Assembly: GCA_030744725.1 (NCBI GenBank)
Contig: JASLPZ010000358.1
Span: 1-7,008 of the forward strand
Length of the DNA stretch: 7,008 bases
Direction of reading: 5' to 3'
Source: ARS98 sp030744725
Lineage (GTDB): Bacteria; Planctomycetota; Planctomycetia; Pirellulales; Pirellulaceae
Shown: positions 1 through 6,652 of the stretch, one piece after another
How positions within the stretch are numbered: the stretch's first letter is position 1
Layout: each line of letters starts with the position of its first letter
Program-made: the position numbers and the translations under genes
Notes under the pieces: generated by a model
The model's database searches: none
Told to the model about the DNA's origin: nothing
Seen by the model: the letters and a program-made list of their open reading frames with translations, nothing else

Positions 1-1436
1 TTTACGGACCCGACCAAGGACTGGTGCGGGAACGGACCGATACCCTGGTCCGAACCGTTTCCGGGAATTTAAACGACCCTTTCCGTGTCGTCGAGTTGAG
101 CGGCGGCGACTTGACCACCGATCCCCGAGGCATTCGCAACCCGGACACACCCGGTGAAGACGCTGAATGGGCGTACAAGCTGAACCAAGCCATCACCAAG
201 GGATTCCAGGGCGACGAGCTTGGAAAGGACTCTGCTCTACTATGCCCAAAACACTTTCCCGGAATTGGATGTACCGGTGGTGGGCATGATGGTCATCAGA
301 CTTTTATGGGACACCCCAAGCCTCCCGCGGGGGTCAATCCTGGCACGCCGTTGAAGTCGACCGACGAGACCATCAAGTGGCACTGGATGCCATTCAAAGG
401 CGCGATCGATGCAGGCACCTGGGCGGTCATGTCGCCTTATTATGTTTTCCCGGAGTTCATCGAGAAAAAACGTGACCGCATCAGAATCGTGCTTGAGGAA
501 TGGCTTCGAGGGGAACTGGGTTTCAAGGGAGTCATCTGCGCAGACTGGGGAGCGGTAACACCCTACGCGGATATCCAGGGCGGCTGCAGCACTGGACGGG
601 TCAAGGAAGAATTTGATAGGTGGCTCAAAACAAAGCAGACAGACGAAAAGCGGATCAACGATTCAGTACGACGAATTCTGACGGGCAAATTCAAGCTCGG
701 ACTCTTCGACAATCCTTACGTCGATCCCGAACAGGCGGAGCAAGTTGTTGATTGTGACGAACATCGCGCTATTGCCAAAGAAGCAGCGCATCAATGTCAG
801 GTCGTGCTTAAGAATGCAGGCAACTTGATTCCGCTTCCAAAAGGTAAGAAAGTTCTTTGGGCAGACGCATTCTCACCCGCAAGAGCAGGCGAACTCGCCA
901 GGACCCATGACATCGCTGTGGTCAACGTCAGGGGGTACAACGGTATCGGCCATCGCAAGTATGAAGGGCAGGATTTGATCATGTTCGTCGAAGACGAATG
1001 CACTGCCCGCTTGAAAGCGATCCACAAGACGGGTACTCCCATCGTGGCGATCTATCAGTTGCGCGGGAATCCCTTTCCCATTCCCTGGGTCGCCAAGCAT
1101 GCGGACGCCATTCTAGTTTCCTACGGGGCTCACTGGCACGGAGCCAAGGGAGACCACGAGACCAGTGGCGGCTGGCCAGAGATCCTCTCGGGGGAATACG
1201 AACCAACGGGTGTGCTGCGTGTCCAGATCCCCCGTTCCATGGAACAGGTCAAAGCCCAACGTGAGGATCTGCCCTTTGATCTCGGCTGCACCAAAGAGGA
1301 GATGGCAAGAATTGCAGCGGCAATCGGTAAGGGTGAGCCACCGCCTCGCGATCTTGGCGACCCGCTGTTTGAATATGGAATAAAGGGTTGGGGACCCACG
1401 AAGGGGAAACAGAAAGCGAAACCTGGTGCGAGGTAA
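1..1436 (+). CDS. Glycoside hydrolase family 3 (beta-glucosidase/exo-glucanase-like), 5' end outside window
   Basis: The reading frame is open from the left edge (first full codon at base 3), so the start and any signal peptide lie upstream; the GTG at 24 is only an internal codon. About 477 residues are visible. Three motifs mark the GH3 N-terminal barrel: DPR (120-128) followed by a TPGED segment, KHFPG (249-263), and GVICADWGAVT, whose Asp at 543-545 sits where GH3 enzymes carry the catalytic nucleophile. The phrase IDAGTWAVM just before it recalls the ExoP-like beta-glucosidase branch rather than NagZ. A GH3 C-terminal domain follows from about base 762 (EAAHQCQVVLKN, LIPLP) and ends with the usual EDLPFDLG and DPLFEYG. 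The Lys-rich tail is probably disordered. Expected role: retaining hydrolysis of beta-linked glucosides or oligosaccharides, probably outside the cytoplasm. The exact substrate cannot be read from sequence. It is the first visible gene of an operon-like run, 25 bases before the esterase. Confidence 0.93.
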   Translation, partial: YGPDQGLVRERTDTLVRTVSGNLNDPFRVVELSGGDLTTDPRGIRNPDTPGEDAEWAYKLNQAITKGFQGDELGKDSALLCPKHFPGIGCTGGGHDGHQTFMGHPKPPAGVNPGTPLKSTDETIKWHWMPFKGAIDAGTWAVMSPYYVFPEFIEKKRDRIRIVLEEWLRGELGFKGVICADWGAVTPYADIQGGCSTGRVKEEFDRWLKTKQTDEKRINDSVRRILTGKFKLGLFDNPYVDPEQAEQVVDCDEHRAIAKEAAHQCQVVLKNAGNLIPLPKGKKVLWADAFSPARAGELARTHDIAVVNVRGYNGIGHRKYEGQDLIMFVEDECTARLKAIHKTGTPIVAIYQLRGNPFPIPWVAKHADAILVSYGAHWHGAKGDHETSGGWPEILSGEYEPTGVLRVQIPRSMEQVKAQREDLPFDLGCTKEEMARIAAAIGKGEPPPRDLGDPLFEYGIKGWGPTKGKQKAKPGAR

Positions 1437-1461
1437 ACGAAAACGGATTTCCGAGTTTGAC

Positions 1462-3027
1462 ATGAAAAGCAATCTGCTCCTCACACTTTGCTTCTTATCG
1501 CTTTTTGCAACCACGAGTGTTGCCGACCATCCGGCGAAACCGGCAGCGGGCGCTTCAGAGAATTACCTCGATGTCCCCTATCTACCAGCAGACCGTGATG
1601 TCGCTTACGCCGAGCCAGATAAGGCCAATCACTCGGCGCGGGTGAACATCCACGTCCCGCTTGGCGAAGGCCCGTTTCCCTGCTTGCTGGTCATTCATGG
1701 CGGCGGCTACATGGCGGGGAATAAGGATTCGATCGAATTCCACAGCCTATGCGAAGCTGCGATCGAGCGTGGATACGTGGCTGTGAATGTTGGGTACATC
1801 AAGGGCCTGAACATTCATCCGCAAGTGCAGCGAGATTTCAAGACACTGGTACGCTGGCTACGAGCCAACGCGAATAAACTTCGAATTGACCCCGACCGAA
1901 TTGGCGCTTGGGGATTCTCGGCGGGTGGCTGGCTCGCCAGTTCAAGCGCGATGTCGACGGTTGACGATATCGGAACCCGCAGCATTCGCTCCGTCCGTCT
2001 TGCAGATTTTCTCAATCAGCCATTCAGCGAGAAGACCAAGAGGCGACCCAAAAGTTTCCCGAGAATGATGGTTCCGTTCGATGCCGTGGAACCCACTCAC
2101 GACACGTTCAACAGTCGGATCAACGCGATCGTCGCGGATTTCCATCACACCGATGGTCGCCTCACTCCAGACGATCCCATTGTTGCGACCTATGTTGGAC
2201 TTGGCGTAGAGAAAGGGATGAGCCACGACGCCTTCCGCGCCGCAGGCATTCCGCTTGTCGAGGTAGAACTCAGCGAAGAACAGACGCGTGGCAAACCAAA
2301 TTGGCACGTCCCGAACCTGAATCAGATCGTCATGTCCCGTGACCGAAGGGCCAGGATTTCTCTCAAAGATCGAATGTTCGAGTTCCTCGAAACCCATTTG
2401 AAAACTGAGCTAACTCGCGCCGTGCCCCCTGAAGCTCGCCCCAATCGCCGAATCTTTGCCCGGGCGACGACCGTCTCACTTGTCGCCTCTTCACCGCGCG
2501 CGACGATCCATTTCACGATCGACGGTTCTGAACCCACGCCAAGATCGCCCGTTTTCCAGACGCCACTATCCATCAAGGAAACAACAACCGTCCGCGCGAT
2601 CGCCATCATTCCCGGAATGCAGCCATCCGGTCCCATCACCGCCGATTTCATTCGCGGTGAACCGCCACCCGAAATCATCGGTCCGAAAGCACTGCCTGTG
2701 GCCCAGGTTGAAAAACCGTTCTGCGTCGAGTTTAAGTCCACTGCCGAGTCTCCCGTCTGGGACATCGCCTTTCAGACTCGCAGTGTGTTTGGACGAGAAG
2801 ACCTGTCCATCCAGCAGCGAGAAGAGCTGACGGAGGCAATTCGTAGACTCGGCAACGGAGCTCGGCAAATCGGCTTACGTTTTGATCGAAAAAACGGTGT
2901 CCTCAGTGGCATTCCCGCAAAAGCCGGAATTCACGTTGTGCAGATTCGGGTCGCTCGCGGCCCAGGCCGAGCAGCAGCGGACAAAACCTATGTGCTGCGT
3001 ATCGATTCAAGGGAGAACGAAGAGTGA
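1462..3027 (+). CDS. Secreted alpha/beta-hydrolase esterase (BD-FAE-like) with chitobiase-C-like and Ig-like C-terminal domains
   Basis: 521 residues from ATG 1462. This start is chosen because it begins a clean signal peptide (MKSNLLLTLCFLSLF..., likely cut after SVA, residue 21). A GTG at 1426 would add 12 charged residues and overlap the GH3 gene. There is no strong Shine-Dalgarno. The catalytic domain has an oxyanion-hole HGGG at residues 79-82 and the nucleophile elbow GFSAGG with Ser153. His282 (NWHVPN) is the best candidate catalytic His, and the acid is unclear (Asp237/Asp238 are candidates). Residues ~331-397 resemble the chitobiase/hexosaminidase C-terminal fold (IHFTIDGSEPTP, TVRAIAI). 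Residues ~404-521 end in a putative Ig-like module (FDRKNGVLSGIPAKAG). The family includes acyl, acetyl and feruloyl esterases acting on decorated polysaccharides, so side-chain ester removal for the neighbouring GH3 enzyme is a reasonable inference. The substrate is unknown. Confidence 0.85.
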   Translation: MKSNLLLTLCFLSLFATTSVADHPAKPAAGASENYLDVPYLPADRDVAYAEPDKANHSARVNIHVPLGEGPFPCLLVIHGGGYMAGNKDSIEFHSLCEAAIERGYVAVNVGYIKGLNIHPQVQRDFKTLVRWLRANANKLRIDPDRIGAWGFSAGGWLASSSAMSTVDDIGTRSIRSVRLADFLNQPFSEKTKRRPKSFPRMMVPFDAVEPTHDTFNSRINAIVADFHHTDGRLTPDDPIVATYVGLGVEKGMSHDAFRAAGIPLVEVELSEEQTRGKPNWHVPNLNQIVMSRDRRARISLKDRMFEFLETHLKTELTRAVPPEARPNRRIFARATTVSLVASSPRATIHFTIDGSEPTPRSPVFQTPLSIKETTTVRAIAIIPGMQPSGPITADFIRGEPPPEIIGPKALPVAQVEKPFCVEFKSTAESPVWDIAFQTRSVFGREDLSIQQREELTEAIRRLGNGARQIGLRFDRKNGVLSGIPAKAGIHVVQIRVARGPGRAAADKTYVLRIDSRENEE

Positions 3028-3030
3028 CCA

Positions 3031-3057
3031 GCCCGCCGTTCTTGAATCAACGCGGGC
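3031..3057 (+). terminator. Hairpin after the esterase stop, possible terminator or mRNA-end structure
   Basis: Bases 3031-3040 pair with 3049-3057 as nine base pairs, mostly GC, with one bulged C and an 8-base loop (cttgaatc). It starts four bases after the TGA at 3025-3027. No T-run follows, so it does not meet the classical intrinsic terminator pattern; it could instead stabilise a 3' end or attenuate read-through into the next gene. Confidence 0.4.
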
Positions 3058-3091
3058 GCAACTACACGCAAAGCGTGGCTGCCGAGAACAC

Positions 3092-3095
3092 GGAG
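3092..3095 (+). promoter_or_regulatory. Shine-Dalgarno GGAG before the DUF1552 remnant
   Basis: GGAG lies eight bases before the ATG at 3104. It supports that ATG as the original start of the DUF1552 gene and suggests that translation of the remnant may still begin here. Confidence 0.5.
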
Positions 3096-3103
3096 CAGCA
3101 CTT

Positions 3104-3358
3104 ATGGCGAATCCACATCCCCAGTATCGAACTTCGCGGCGGACGATGCTGCGTGGAATGGGTGTCGCGATGGCACTTCCTTGGATGGAGTCCATTCCTG
3201 TTTGGGCATCCGAAGAAGCTACAAGCAAATCACCTGACGAAAGACTCGCCTCCCCGAAACGCATTGCCACTCTGTTCATGGCGAACGGAATCAACCCGCG
3301 ACACTGGCATGCGGAGGGGGCCGGCGAGGAGATGAAGCTTGGGCAATGTCTTGAGCCT
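3104..3358 (+). pseudogene. 5' remnant of a DUF1552-family Tat-exported protein gene
   Basis: About 85 codons from ATG 3104 read like the N-terminus of planctomycete DUF1552 proteins: a twin-arginine leader (SRRTMLRGMG, then ALPWMESIPVWA), a short linker, then PKRIATLFMANGINPRHW and GEEMKLGQCLEP. Intact members of this family run to several hundred residues, but here the resemblance stops near base 3358. The next ~57 bases look like the leader of the downstream oxidoreductase gene. There is no stop between 3104 and the oxidoreductase, so a 593-residue chimera with two Tat signals is formally encoded. I infer a deletion that removed most of the DUF1552 gene. The family's function is not established; its members often sit beside PSCyt/DUF1592-type genes in planctomycetes. 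The alternative is a deliberately fused N-terminal extension. Confidence 0.75.
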
Positions 3359-3400
3359 CCGAATGCCCGTCCTACGTCGGAACGAGAATTAGCAACGATA

Positions 3401-3406
3401 AAGAGG
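3401..3406 (+). promoter_or_regulatory. Shine-Dalgarno AAGAGG that fixes the GTG 3416 start
   Basis: AAGAGG ends nine bases before GTG 3416, which is good spacing. The Tat leader begins directly after that GTG. Together they place the oxidoreductase start here rather than at the upstream ATG 3104 of the same frame. Confidence 0.6.
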
Positions 3407-3415
3407 AACAAAATC

Positions 3416-4885
3416 GTGAAGGACTCAATCAACCGCATTTCTCGACGCGGTCTGATCAAGAGTACTGCCGCCTTCTCAACGGCGTTTGTATTTCCGCACA
3501 TCGTCCCTCGTCATTGTGTGGCAGGCAGTGGACTGCGGTCGCCCAGCGAAACTATTCACGTCGCTGGTATCGGGGTTGGTGGAATGGGAGGCAACGACAT
3601 CCGCGCGTCTCAGTACGCGGGCGCCAGAATCGCGGCTCTGTGCGATGTGGACAGGGGAAAAAAACGCGCGCCGGAACGGCACGGCGCCGCGGCGAACAGC
3701 ATCCTTGTACGTCCAATTGGCGACAAGGACTTTCCCGATGCAGCTCGTTATCGCGATTTTCGCCAGCTGCTGGAGAAGGAAAAGAACATCGACGCGGTGA
3801 TCGTTGGAACGCCGGATCACACGCACGCCGCGATTGCTATGGCGGCCATTCAGCTGGGAAAACACGTCTATTGCGAAAAGCCTCTGGCGAGAACCGTCTA
3901 TGAGATTCGCAAACTGACCGAGGCGGCGCGCCAGCAGCGCGTGGCGACTCAACTGGGGAACCAGGGCCATTCGTTTCTGGCCTGTCGCGAGTTTTGCGAA
4001 GCCATCTGGAGCGGTGCGATCGGCGACGTGCACGAAGTCCACGCTGCGGTGCGGTTTGGCGGCGGTGATCCTGATCGCAGAATCGCACAGTTGAAACAGC
4101 AACACGAAGTCCCCAAAACCCTGGACTGGAATCTGTGGCTTGGTCCCGCCCCGTTTCGCGATTTCCACCCGATGTACCATCCCGGTGGATGGCGTGGATG
4201 GCGACAGTTCGGCTCAGGGGTGCTGGGAGACTATTTGTGTCACCTCGTCGATCCCGTTTTCTGGGCGCTGCGGCTTGACGCTCCGACGTCAATCGTCGCG
4301 GAAGCGAAGGGCTATGATCCGAAAATACACAGCAAGGTGTTTCCGCGTTCAGCGAAGATACGCTACGAATTCCCAGCGCGGGGAACTCGAAAGCCAGTGA
4401 CTTTGTATTGGTACGACGGTGATCTTTACCGCCCGCCAGATTCCGACAAACTCACGGGCGGTCGTTACAAGCTTCCCATTCCCGGTCGCGAAGGTGGTCC
4501 CGGATTGGGCGTGCTGGTCGTGGGAGAGAAAGGCCACATCGTTTACGAATCACACGGGGCCAGGAACTGGCGGATCTACCCCGAGTCGCGAATGAAGGAG
4601 TACATGGGAGAACGGCCAAGACTGGATCGGCCGGGAGTCCGCTCAACGGGACTGCTGAACTACAACCACCACCGTGACTGGATTCATGCGTGCAAGGGAT
4701 ACGAGCCGGCCGGTTCCAACTTTGACTACGGGGGACCGCTCACCGAACTGGCCGCCCTTGGAAACATCGCCACGTTGATGCCGGGCACGGAGCTGGTTTG
4801 GGACGTCAAGCGGATGGCCTTCCCGAATCATCCGGAGGCCAACCAGTATTTACATTATCGGTATCGCGACGGCTGGAGCCTGTAA
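3416..4885 (+). CDS. Tat-exported Gfo/Idh/MocA-family oxidoreductase
   Basis: 489 residues from GTG 3416, chosen for its Shine-Dalgarno (AAGAGG, 3401-3406) and the twin-arginine leader that follows (SRRGLIK, residues 9-15, then a hydrophobic stretch to VFPHIVP). The Rossmann domain starts near residue 47 with the dinucleotide-binding GIGVGGMG (residues 51-58). The family's EKP is at 154-156, with the expected catalytic Lys155. GDYLCHLVD (Asp272, His276) matches the conserved Asp/His active-site segment. The C-terminal end (NYNHHRDWIHACKGYEP, GPLTELAALGNIA) is typical of the planctomycete/Bacteroidetes branch. Family members oxidise or reduce sugars with tightly or loosely bound NAD(P); exported ones carry their cofactor through the Tat pathway. 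Next to ThuA-DUF1080 it is a candidate for oxidising glycosides at C3; this is inference. A run of seven A (bases ~3658-3664) is in frame and needs no correction. Confidence 0.92.
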   Translation: MKDSINRISRRGLIKSTAAFSTAFVFPHIVPRHCVAGSGLRSPSETIHVAGIGVGGMGGNDIRASQYAGARIAALCDVDRGKKRAPERHGAAANSILVRPIGDKDFPDAARYRDFRQLLEKEKNIDAVIVGTPDHTHAAIAMAAIQLGKHVYCEKPLARTVYEIRKLTEAARQQRVATQLGNQGHSFLACREFCEAIWSGAIGDVHEVHAAVRFGGGDPDRRIAQLKQQHEVPKTLDWNLWLGPAPFRDFHPMYHPGGWRGWRQFGSGVLGDYLCHLVDPVFWALRLDAPTSIVAEAKGYDPKIHSKVFPRSAKIRYEFPARGTRKPVTLYWYDGDLYRPPDSDKLTGGRYKLPIPGREGGPGLGVLVVGEKGHIVYESHGARNWRIYPESRMKEYMGERPRLDRPGVRSTGLLNYNHHRDWIHACKGYEPAGSNFDYGGPLTELAALGNIATLMPGTELVWDVKRMAFPNHPEANQYLHYRYRDGWSL

Positions 4886-4956
4886 AAGCAGTTCAAAGAA
4901 ATGAGAGCCCAGGCGGACACGCTTCATCGGAATCATTATCAGCGGAGATCGACATC

Positions 4957-6246
4957 ATGTGGACGCGAACAACAACATGGATTCTTTTGGCCTTTGCAAC
5001 GGCGACGGCATGTGCCGAGAAACCGACGGCCGTCAATGCCCTGATCGTGACCGGTACCCGCGATCAATCGACGACCGTTCTGCAAGATACACTGGAAAAG
5101 GCTGGCCATCGGGTTCATGTGACCGAGAAAAAGTCCGCCGACCTTAATCGGGAGAAGCTGGCCGCCTACGACGTTTTGGTGTTGAAAGACAATTCGACAG
5201 GCGCAGGAGGGGATTGGACTCCCGCACATCAACAGGCCGTTGCGGCCGCCGTCAAAGAAGGAACCGGTCTCGTCGTGCTGCACGAGGCGTCGGCCGGTTT
5301 CAATGACGATTCAACTGGGAGCCGTGAGTACGGGCGAATGATCGCTGGTGGACGGCGCGGCAGCGCAAGAACGGATCAACCCCGTGACCTGAGCGTGACC
5401 ATCCAAAAACATCATCCGGTCACGCGGGGCATCGCATCGTTTCGGCAGCCTGCCGACAAACTGGTTCGTTCGCCGCAGATCACCGAAGGTAGTCAGGTTC
5501 TGGCAACCGTCTTCGACGGCCGTGAACAGGACGAGCCGGTTGTGTGGGTCAACCATTATGGCAATGGCCGCGTCGTGCACAATCTTCTGGGGCATGATAC
5601 GGCATCAATGAAGAGCGACGGCTTTGCCAAATTGCTGATCGGCTGCGTCGAATGGGCCGGCGAAAAGGGCTTCCGTATGATATTTGATGGCAAGACGCTC
5701 GATGGCTGGGAAGGCAACCTGCGTTATTGGTCCGTCGAGAATGGTGCGATCGTCGGAACCAACCCGTCCTGGAAGTCGATGGCGGCACACGACTTTCTGT
5801 GCACGGTTGAGGATTTCGACGACTTCGAACTCCGCATCGAAGCCAAAGTCATCGGCCAGCGAAATTCCGGGATCGTCGTCCGTACCGTCAAACAGCGCTA
5901 CAAGTATCCGATTGCCGGATACGAAGTCGACATGGGCGTCATGCGCTGGGGCTGGATCTTTGAAGAGGGCGGGCCGCGTCAAATCCTGAACCGAGATGTT
6001 CAAAAGGAACTGCAACCAAAGATCCAGGCCGCGTTGAAACAGGGCGATTTCAACGAGGTCGTCGTTCGCTGCATCGACAATCGAATCGACGCCTGGATCA
6101 ACGGCGTTCCGTTCGGCTTCACTGAAACTAAACAGGACGTTGCTCAGCGACTTCGCAAAGGCAAAATCGGCCTGCAACTGCACGACGGCAAACCACAGGT
6201 TGTCTCCTTCCGCAACATTCGCGTGAAGGAACTACGCCGCGACTAG
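4957..6246 (+). CDS. Secreted ThuA domain fused to DUF1080 (3-keto-disaccharide hydrolase domain)
   Basis: 429 residues from ATG 4957. The start is supported by GGAG at 4944-4947, nine bases upstream, and by an immediate signal peptide (MWTRTTTWILLAFATATACA, cut probably after Ala20). The frame is open further upstream (from 4798), but only by overlapping the oxidoreductase. Residues ~24-235 are a ThuA-like class I glutamine amidotransferase-type fold: ALIVTGTRDQSTTVLQ, AYDVLVLKDN, GTGLVVLHEAS, HHPVTRGI, GRVVHNLLGHD. From residue 239 a DUF1080 domain follows: FRMIFDGKTLDGWEG, YWSVENGAIVG, DFELRIEAKV, NSGIVVRTV, ending SFRNIRVKEL. ThuA proteins act with ThuB dehydrogenases on 3-keto derivatives of trehalose-type disaccharides. 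DUF1080 proteins include hydrolases/hydratases of 3-keto-glycosides. The fusion next to a Gfo/Idh/MocA gene (71 bases upstream) fits one pathway. Individual activities are not proven here. Confidence 0.92.
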   Translation: MWTRTTTWILLAFATATACAEKPTAVNALIVTGTRDQSTTVLQDTLEKAGHRVHVTEKKSADLNREKLAAYDVLVLKDNSTGAGGDWTPAHQQAVAAAVKEGTGLVVLHEASAGFNDDSTGSREYGRMIAGGRRGSARTDQPRDLSVTIQKHHPVTRGIASFRQPADKLVRSPQITEGSQVLATVFDGREQDEPVVWVNHYGNGRVVHNLLGHDTASMKSDGFAKLLIGCVEWAGEKGFRMIFDGKTLDGWEGNLRYWSVENGAIVGTNPSWKSMAAHDFLCTVEDFDDFELRIEAKVIGQRNSGIVVRTVKQRYKYPIAGYEVDMGVMRWGWIFEEGGPRQILNRDVQKELQPKIQAALKQGDFNEVVVRCIDNRIDAWINGVPFGFTETKQDVAQRLRKGKIGLQLHDGKPQVVSFRNIRVKELRRD

Positions 6247-6267
6247 AAAGCACTTCGTGCGGCGTAG
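6232..6267 (+). terminator. Nine-base-pair hairpin straddling the ThuA-DUF1080 stop codon
   Basis: CTACGCCGC (6232-6240) is the exact reverse complement of GCGGCGTAG (6259-6267), leaving an 18-base loop that contains the TAG stop at 6244-6246. Within the loop a smaller GAA/TTC stem (or an alternative GCAC/GTGC stem, 6250-6260) can form. No T-run follows, so intrinsic termination is uncertain. The position at the end of the last enzyme gene suggests an operon-end structure. Confidence 0.4.
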
Positions 6268-6652
6268 CGAAACTCGTCAGAGGTCGTTCGATTGACGCGG
6301 GACTGGTAAAGGTGCCCTTCTCCCGCCGTATGATCGTTAGCGTGACGCCGTTGGGTGTGTGGCTCACTTTCTGCCCGCCCGATCCAGCCGCCTGAGCTGC
6401 AATTCTGGCCAGGAAAGTTGGCAAATCTCGCGGAAACGATGTCCACGTTTGCAAGGAAGCCCTGGTATCTAAGCGTGGCCGGCTCGCCGCACTGTTGTTG
6501 CTTGGTTCCTCCAAAACGAGGCGCAATTCGCGGCGGCTGGCCACGTTTATTCAAACTCACACGCTGCCGCGCCTCGCCCGCATGGCTGCGTTGCCTCGCT
6601 TACTCGATAATACAGGCCCCCACCCCCCTGAGAGATTCTGGTTGCCAGTTGA
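6247..6652 (+). other. Non-coding gap between the enzyme run and the sigma factor gene
   Basis: These 406 bases hold no frame I recognise as a protein on either strand; the open frames crossing it are Arg/Ser/Pro-rich and look like chance products of GC-rich sequence. It contains the right arm of the stop-codon hairpin, the long hairpin at 6470-6549, two copies of CCACGTTT (6443-6450, 6541-6548), two copies of GCCTCGC (6571-6577, 6593-6599) and a C-rich run near 6617-6628. GATAAT at 6606-6611 resembles a -10 box but has no acceptable -35 partner. The sigma factor promoter probably lies in this gap, but I cannot place it. Confidence 0.6.
6470..6549 (+). repeat. Long imperfect inverted repeat (about 20-bp stem)
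   Basis: Bases 6470-6490 pair with 6530-6549: 20 pairs including two G-U wobbles and one bulged T, around a 39-base loop. The loop can fold further through TTGG/CCAA. A stem this long between genes is unlikely by chance and could be a structured RNA, a palindromic repeat of the REP/MITE kind, or a protein-binding palindrome. There is no T-tract after it and no clear target-site duplication. Confidence 0.6.

Noticed and set aside
1443..1454. Small hairpin CGGATTTCCG between GH3 and esterase
   Set aside because: The stem is only three to four pairs with a tiny loop, too weak to call a terminator.
1426..1461. GTG 1426 as the esterase start
   Set aside because: It would add 12 basic/polar residues before a perfect signal peptide that begins at ATG 1462, and would overlap the GH3 stop.
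2882..3103. Extension of the oxidoreductase frame upstream to 2882
   Set aside because: It overlaps the esterase's Ig-like domain in another frame and has no recognisable protein character; the esterase frame there is clearly coding.
3658..3664. Run of seven A as a frameshift site in the oxidoreductase
   Set aside because: The protein reads sensibly on both sides in the same frame, so no shift is needed.
4798..4956. Earlier in-frame start for the ThuA-DUF1080 gene
   Set aside because: It lies within the oxidoreductase and would bury the signal peptide; ATG 4957 has a well-spaced GGAG.
5002..5016. Lipoprotein signal (Cys19) in the ThuA-DUF1080 leader
   Set aside because: The residues before the Cys (Ala-Thr-Ala) lack the usual Leu at -3; cleavage after A-C-A by signal peptidase I fits better.
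6128..6560. Two overlapping minus-strand open frames of 138 and 105 codons
   Set aside because: Both are Arg/Ser/Pro-rich, run antisense into or beside the DUF1080 domain, and match no family I recognise; they look like non-coding shadows.
6606..6611. GATAAT as a -10 promoter element for the sigma gene
   Set aside because: No TTGACA-like hexamer lies at 16-18 bases upstream (that position reads TGGCTG), so it is not supported beyond a chance match.
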